Below, piece by piece: positions 61,163-64,000 of a stretch of DNA of 64,000 nucleotides. The position numbers and the translations under genes were made by a program. Numbering within the stretch: the stretch's first letter is position 1; each line of letters begins with the position of its first letter. The stretch spans positions 8,142 to 72,141 of the forward strand of contig CAYHHI010000012.1 of NCBI GenBank assembly GCA_964356335.1. The letters run 5' to 3'. The notes beneath the pieces were generated by a model. The model was not told where the DNA came from. It made no database searches and was given only the letters and a program-made list of their open reading frames with translations. This DNA is from CAYHHI01 sp964356335. Its GTDB lineage: Bacteria > Arandabacterota > Arandabacteria > Arandabacterales > Arandabacteraceae.

Positions 61163-62383
61163 ATGACCTTACGCGGAATACCTGTCGTAATGTACCACAG
61201 CGTGAGCAGAGACCGGCCGGATTGGATCTGGAATCACCTGATAACGCCCGTTGATGTTTTTGAGGGCCAGATGCGCGCCCTCAAGGAGACCGGGTGGACG
61301 GCCATTTCCCTGGACCTTCTCCATTCACACATGGCGAAAGGCACGCCGGTCCCTGAGAAATCGGTTGTCCTAACATTCGATGATGGCTACCTGGACAACT
61401 GGGTCTATGCTTTCCCCATCCTCAGGAAATATGGTAATCATGCCGTGATATGGCTAACTACGGATTTCGTCGACCCGCGAACGGACCTTCGCCCAACCAT
61501 CGAGGATGTATGGTCCGGGAAGATCAGTGAGGATGCGCTCGATCCGCGGGGATACCTTTCCTGGGCCGAGATGCGGGAGATGGTACGCAGCGGGGTAGTC
61601 GAGATCCAGAGCCATGCCAAGACCCACACTTGGTATTTCAGCGGCCCGGCGATTCTGGATTTTCACCGTCCGAGGGGAGTCGAGGGCTACCAGCTTCCTC
61701 CCTGGTTGGCATGGAACCTTTTTCCCGAGGAGAAGCCGCAGAGTTTGGTCAAGAGGTTTGATGACCGAATTCGCTATGGAACACCCATCTACCAACATGA
61801 GAAGTCCATGATAGTGCGCCGCTACTTTGAAGATCAGGAACTGGATGTCCGTCTCGTGAGAATGGTCGACGAGGGCGGCAGTCCGGCGTTTTTCAATAAG
61901 CGAGGATGGCGAGAGATTCTCTTTGGAGTTGTCAAGGCACACAAACCCACAAATGCCAGATTCGAGACCGAGGAGGAGTATACGCAGAGAGTGCGATCTG
62001 AACTGATCGAGTCCCGCGACGAAATCAGTAGAAGCCTTGGGACTCGGGTGGACTTCCTGTGCTGGCCCGGAGGCGCCTACAATCCGGTGACGCTTGAAAT
62101 CGCTAAAGAGGTGGGGTATCTTGCGACGACAACACACCATGAGGATCCCCAGAGGCGTAACGTGTTCGGGCAGGATCCGAGTGAGATCAATAGAGTGGGA
62201 AGCGGTTCGCCATGTGTGTGCCGGGGAAGGATTCTCCGCCGCACAGAGCCGGAATTCTTTATCGAAACCTTGGAGTATTTCGCGGGAAACAAGAAATCGC
62301 TATGGACACTGCGAAGGCTTAAGTTGAAGTACTTGGCGCAATGTCGTTTTGGGAAAAGGGAAGAAGACAGCTCGAGAATGTGA
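61163..62383 (+). CDS. Polysaccharide deacetylase (NodB domain)
   Basis: A 406-aa enzyme, longer than a bare NodB domain (about 200). It has VVMYHSVS at the start, VVLTFDDGYLDNW with the catalytic and metal Asp at about residue 73, and the metal His pair in SHAKTHTW at about residue 153. About 100 inserted residues follow before the closing DFLCWPGGAYNPVT motif. The C-terminal 50 residues are basic. GAGGAA lies upstream of the ATG. It probably de-N-acetylates the polysaccharide built by this locus. Only 3 bp separate it from the CapK-PanD gene. Confidence 0.9.
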   Translation: MTLRGIPVVMYHSVSRDRPDWIWNHLITPVDVFEGQMRALKETGWTAISLDLLHSHMAKGTPVPEKSVVLTFDDGYLDNWVYAFPILRKYGNHAVIWLTTDFVDPRTDLRPTIEDVWSGKISEDALDPRGYLSWAEMREMVRSGVVEIQSHAKTHTWYFSGPAILDFHRPRGVEGYQLPPWLAWNLFPEEKPQSLVKRFDDRIRYGTPIYQHEKSMIVRRYFEDQELDVRLVRMVDEGGSPAFFNKRGWREILFGVVKAHKPTNARFETEEEYTQRVRSELIESRDEISRSLGTRVDFLCWPGGAYNPVTLEIAKEVGYLATTTHHEDPQRRNVFGQDPSEINRVGSGSPCVCRGRILRRTEPEFFIETLEYFAGNKKSLWTLRRLKLKYLAQCRFGKREEDSSRM

Positions 62384-62386
62384 ATC

Positions 62387-64000
62387 ATGCTGCCACCACT
62401 TTCGCAATCCGTCGTCAGGAATTACATCTACCCCATATACAGGGGACTGCGCCGTGACAGGCTGATGGCCATTCTCAGCGACCTTGAGAAGAGCCAGCGG
62501 TTGTCTCCTGAGGAATTCGAGAATCGACGGTGGCGGCGAATGAGGGACTTTCTTAAAGAGATCACCACCCATGTACCCTACTACAACGATCTGTTCCGGA
62601 AGGCGGGGCTTCGTGCCGAAGACATCCGTACTCCAGCGGACTTCCTGAATATTCCTCTCTTGACTAAAGAAGATATTCGTCGCGCCCGAGATCAGATCAT
62701 CACCCAAGACCGATCGATAAGGGGTTTCTACTCCAACACAAGTGGCTCGACCGGCGAACCTCTCTTCTTCTACTGCGATGCGTCATCGGGGCCGATCAGG
62801 CGAGCATCTAGTGTGCTCGGTTACAGATGGGCTGGGATCGATGTCGGAGACAGGATCGCTCGCATGTGGGGCTTCCACCTGGACAAACCCCTGCACGAGC
62901 GCATGCTCCTGAGAGCCAAGGACTACTTCAACAATAAAATGAGCCTCTCATCGTTTGACTTCTCCGAGGGCACCATGCAGGAATATGCCAGAAGGCTCAC
63001 CACGTTCAAGCCTGATGCAATAGACAGCTATCCCTCGGCGTTGACGGTTTTCGCAGAATTCTGTAAGAGCCATCGGATTGTCAACATCAAGCCTCGTGTG
63101 ATCTTCTTGAGTGGCGAGAAGATCTACCCTCATCAGCGGGAAGTGATACGAGAGGTCTTCGATTGTCCTCTGTTCGACAGATACGGGAGCAATGAGTTCT
63201 CGATAATTGCTCAAGAGTGCGAACAACACGAAGGGCTGCATTTTCTGAGGCAATTCCTATACGTGGAAGTAATCCATGAAAGCGGCCGACCTGCCGAGAG
63301 CGGCGAGCTAGGGGAAGTTGTCATAACTGACCTTACCAATCTCTATATGCCTTTCGTGCGTTTCAGGACCGAGGACCTCGCTGTTCCGACAATAAGGAAA
63401 TGCGCCTGCGGAAGGGGATCCCCCCTTCTGGATCGGATCGAGGGGCGCATCTTCAACGTAATTGTCTCGGCCGATGGCCGGACCACCGGCGGAGCTTTCT
63501 GGACCTATCTCTCGAGATTCGTGCCGGGAATCAAGCGGTTCCAGGTGGAGCAGAGGGACAGAAATGGCGTGATCTTCAGGCTTGTTCGTGGCCCCGAATG
63601 GAGAGACGAGAATCTGCTGCGGCTTGAGGCGAAGATCAAGGAAAATATGGGCGCGCAGTTCAATGTGAGCTTTGAGATGGTTGACGAGATACCGCTTACC
63701 CCTGCCGGGAAGTTCAGATTTGTGTGGTCGAAAATCGAGGACCGCCTGGTGGTCAAGTCCAAGATTCACAAGGCAAGGGTGACGGGGGAGTCACCCGAGG
63801 GCACAGATGGTATCGTGATTGACGAGGAACTGCTTGAACGCAGCAATCTGACTCCTTTCGAGAAGGTGCTGGCTGTGGACAACGTCAATGGCGCGCGAGT
63901 TGAGACTTTCGTCGTCAAGGGCAAGAGGGGAAGTGGCGAGATAGTGATATCCGGAGCTGCCACCCATCACATTCATACCGGTGACGAGATAATAGTAATG
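62387..64000 (+). CDS. CapK/PaaK-type adenylate-forming enzyme fused to a degenerate PanD domain (3' truncated)
   Basis: The frame is open for 538 codons to the window edge. Residues 1-450 are a CapK (phenylacetate-CoA-ligase-like) protein: P-loop TSGSTGEP (118-125), YGSNE (266-270), MPFVRFRTED where TGD is usual (326-330), CACGRG, IEGRI and the A10 lysine in PAGKF (Lys442). Residues 452-538 align without gaps to E. coli PanD (offset 450): Lys459 = K9, Arg504 = R54, Thr507 = T57, His527 = H77. The Gly24-Ser25 processing site is Asp474-Gly475 and Tyr58 is Phe508, so no pyruvoyl group can form in the usual way. No stop separates the domains. It follows the deacetylase by 3 bp in a polysaccharide locus. 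Confidence 0.88.
   Translation, partial: MLPPLSQSVVRNYIYPIYRGLRRDRLMAILSDLEKSQRLSPEEFENRRWRRMRDFLKEITTHVPYYNDLFRKAGLRAEDIRTPADFLNIPLLTKEDIRRARDQIITQDRSIRGFYSNTSGSTGEPLFFYCDASSGPIRRASSVLGYRWAGIDVGDRIARMWGFHLDKPLHERMLLRAKDYFNNKMSLSSFDFSEGTMQEYARRLTTFKPDAIDSYPSALTVFAEFCKSHRIVNIKPRVIFLSGEKIYPHQREVIREVFDCPLFDRYGSNEFSIIAQECEQHEGLHFLRQFLYVEVIHESGRPAESGELGEVVITDLTNLYMPFVRFRTEDLAVPTIRKCACGRGSPLLDRIEGRIFNVIVSADGRTTGGAFWTYLSRFVPGIKRFQVEQRDRNGVIFRLVRGPEWRDENLLRLEAKIKENMGAQFNVSFEMVDEIPLTPAGKFRFVWSKIEDRLVVKSKIHKARVTGESPEGTDGIVIDEELLERSNLTPFEKVLAVDNVNGARVETFVVKGKRGSGEIVISGAATHHIHTGDEIIVM

Noticed and set aside
63716..64000. PanD as a separate gene starting at an internal GTG
   Set aside because: There is no stop before it and no clear ribosome site. 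The frame is continuous with the CapK half.

Overview
The window looks like a chromosomal segment of an uncultured, free-living Gram-negative bacterium. The envelope genes are those of a diderm: an LptE-like lipoprotein, an LpxL-type lipid A acyltransferase, the LapA/LapB pair, a heptosyltransferase-type GT9, a Wzx-type flippase and beta-barrel or PorV-like outer-membrane proteins. Two secreted proteins end in the FlgD-Ig/T9SS-type sorting domain that is common in the FCB superphylum and its candidate phyla. I infer an FCB-affiliated candidate lineage and cannot name the phylum. No rRNA, CRISPR array, insertion sequence or phage gene was seen. Five tRNA genes (Arg-CCT, Pro-CGG, Pro-GGG, Gly-CCC, Leu-TAA), all on the minus strand and all with encoded CCA, lie at the edges of operons.

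Layout. 1-5.7 kb, mostly plus strand: the end of a secreted beta-helix protein, two adjacent alkylation-repair glycosylases (AlkA-like and AlkX/YcaQ-like), an outer-membrane protein and a polytopic membrane protein. 5.8-26 kb, minus strand: secreted S9 peptidase, GT4 glycosyltransferase, LeuS, TrxB, LptE-like lipoprotein, an NtrB/NtrC-like two-component pair, nucleotide-sugar epimerase and dehydrogenase, diguanylate cyclase, tRNA-Arg, Apt, acylphosphatase, methyltransferase, polysaccharide deacetylase, GT9, tRNA-Pro, SurE, GT2 and a lipid A acyltransferase. 26-35.6 kb: a sugar-type ABC importer without its ATPase, an unknown secreted protein, tRNA-Pro, and the operon tRNA-Gly / DUF512 radical-SAM / der / plsY / gpsA / merR. 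35.7-40.75 kb: an SOS mutagenesis cassette lexA / 84-aa protein / Y-family polymerase / dnaE2-like, with a LexA-type operator placed exactly between -35 and -10. 40.8-42.6 kb: a membrane protein and a small secreted protein. 42.7-57.8 kb: mismatch repair and tRNA modification (mutS, mutL, miaA, miaB, mtaB), lapA/lapB, a corrinoid / homocysteine methyltransferase / BcrAD-type activase set, a 49-codon aldehyde-dehydrogenase remnant, a PorV-like protein and a DUF885 peptidase. 58-64 kb: tRNA-Leu and a surface-polysaccharide cluster (flippase, GT4, polysaccharide deacetylase).

The most unusual object is the last gene (62387 to the window edge). It is a complete CapK/PaaK-type adenylate-forming enzyme fused in frame to an aspartate-decarboxylase (PanD)-like domain. 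That domain aligns without gaps to E. coli PanD as I recall it, but it has lost the serine that becomes the pyruvoyl cofactor and the catalytic tyrosine. The second most interesting unit is the SOS cassette, which combines a polymerase-competent Y-family enzyme, a DnaE whose PHP domain has lost its N-terminal histidines, and a small unknown protein where imuA would normally be. All functional statements rest on motif reading; no database search was run.
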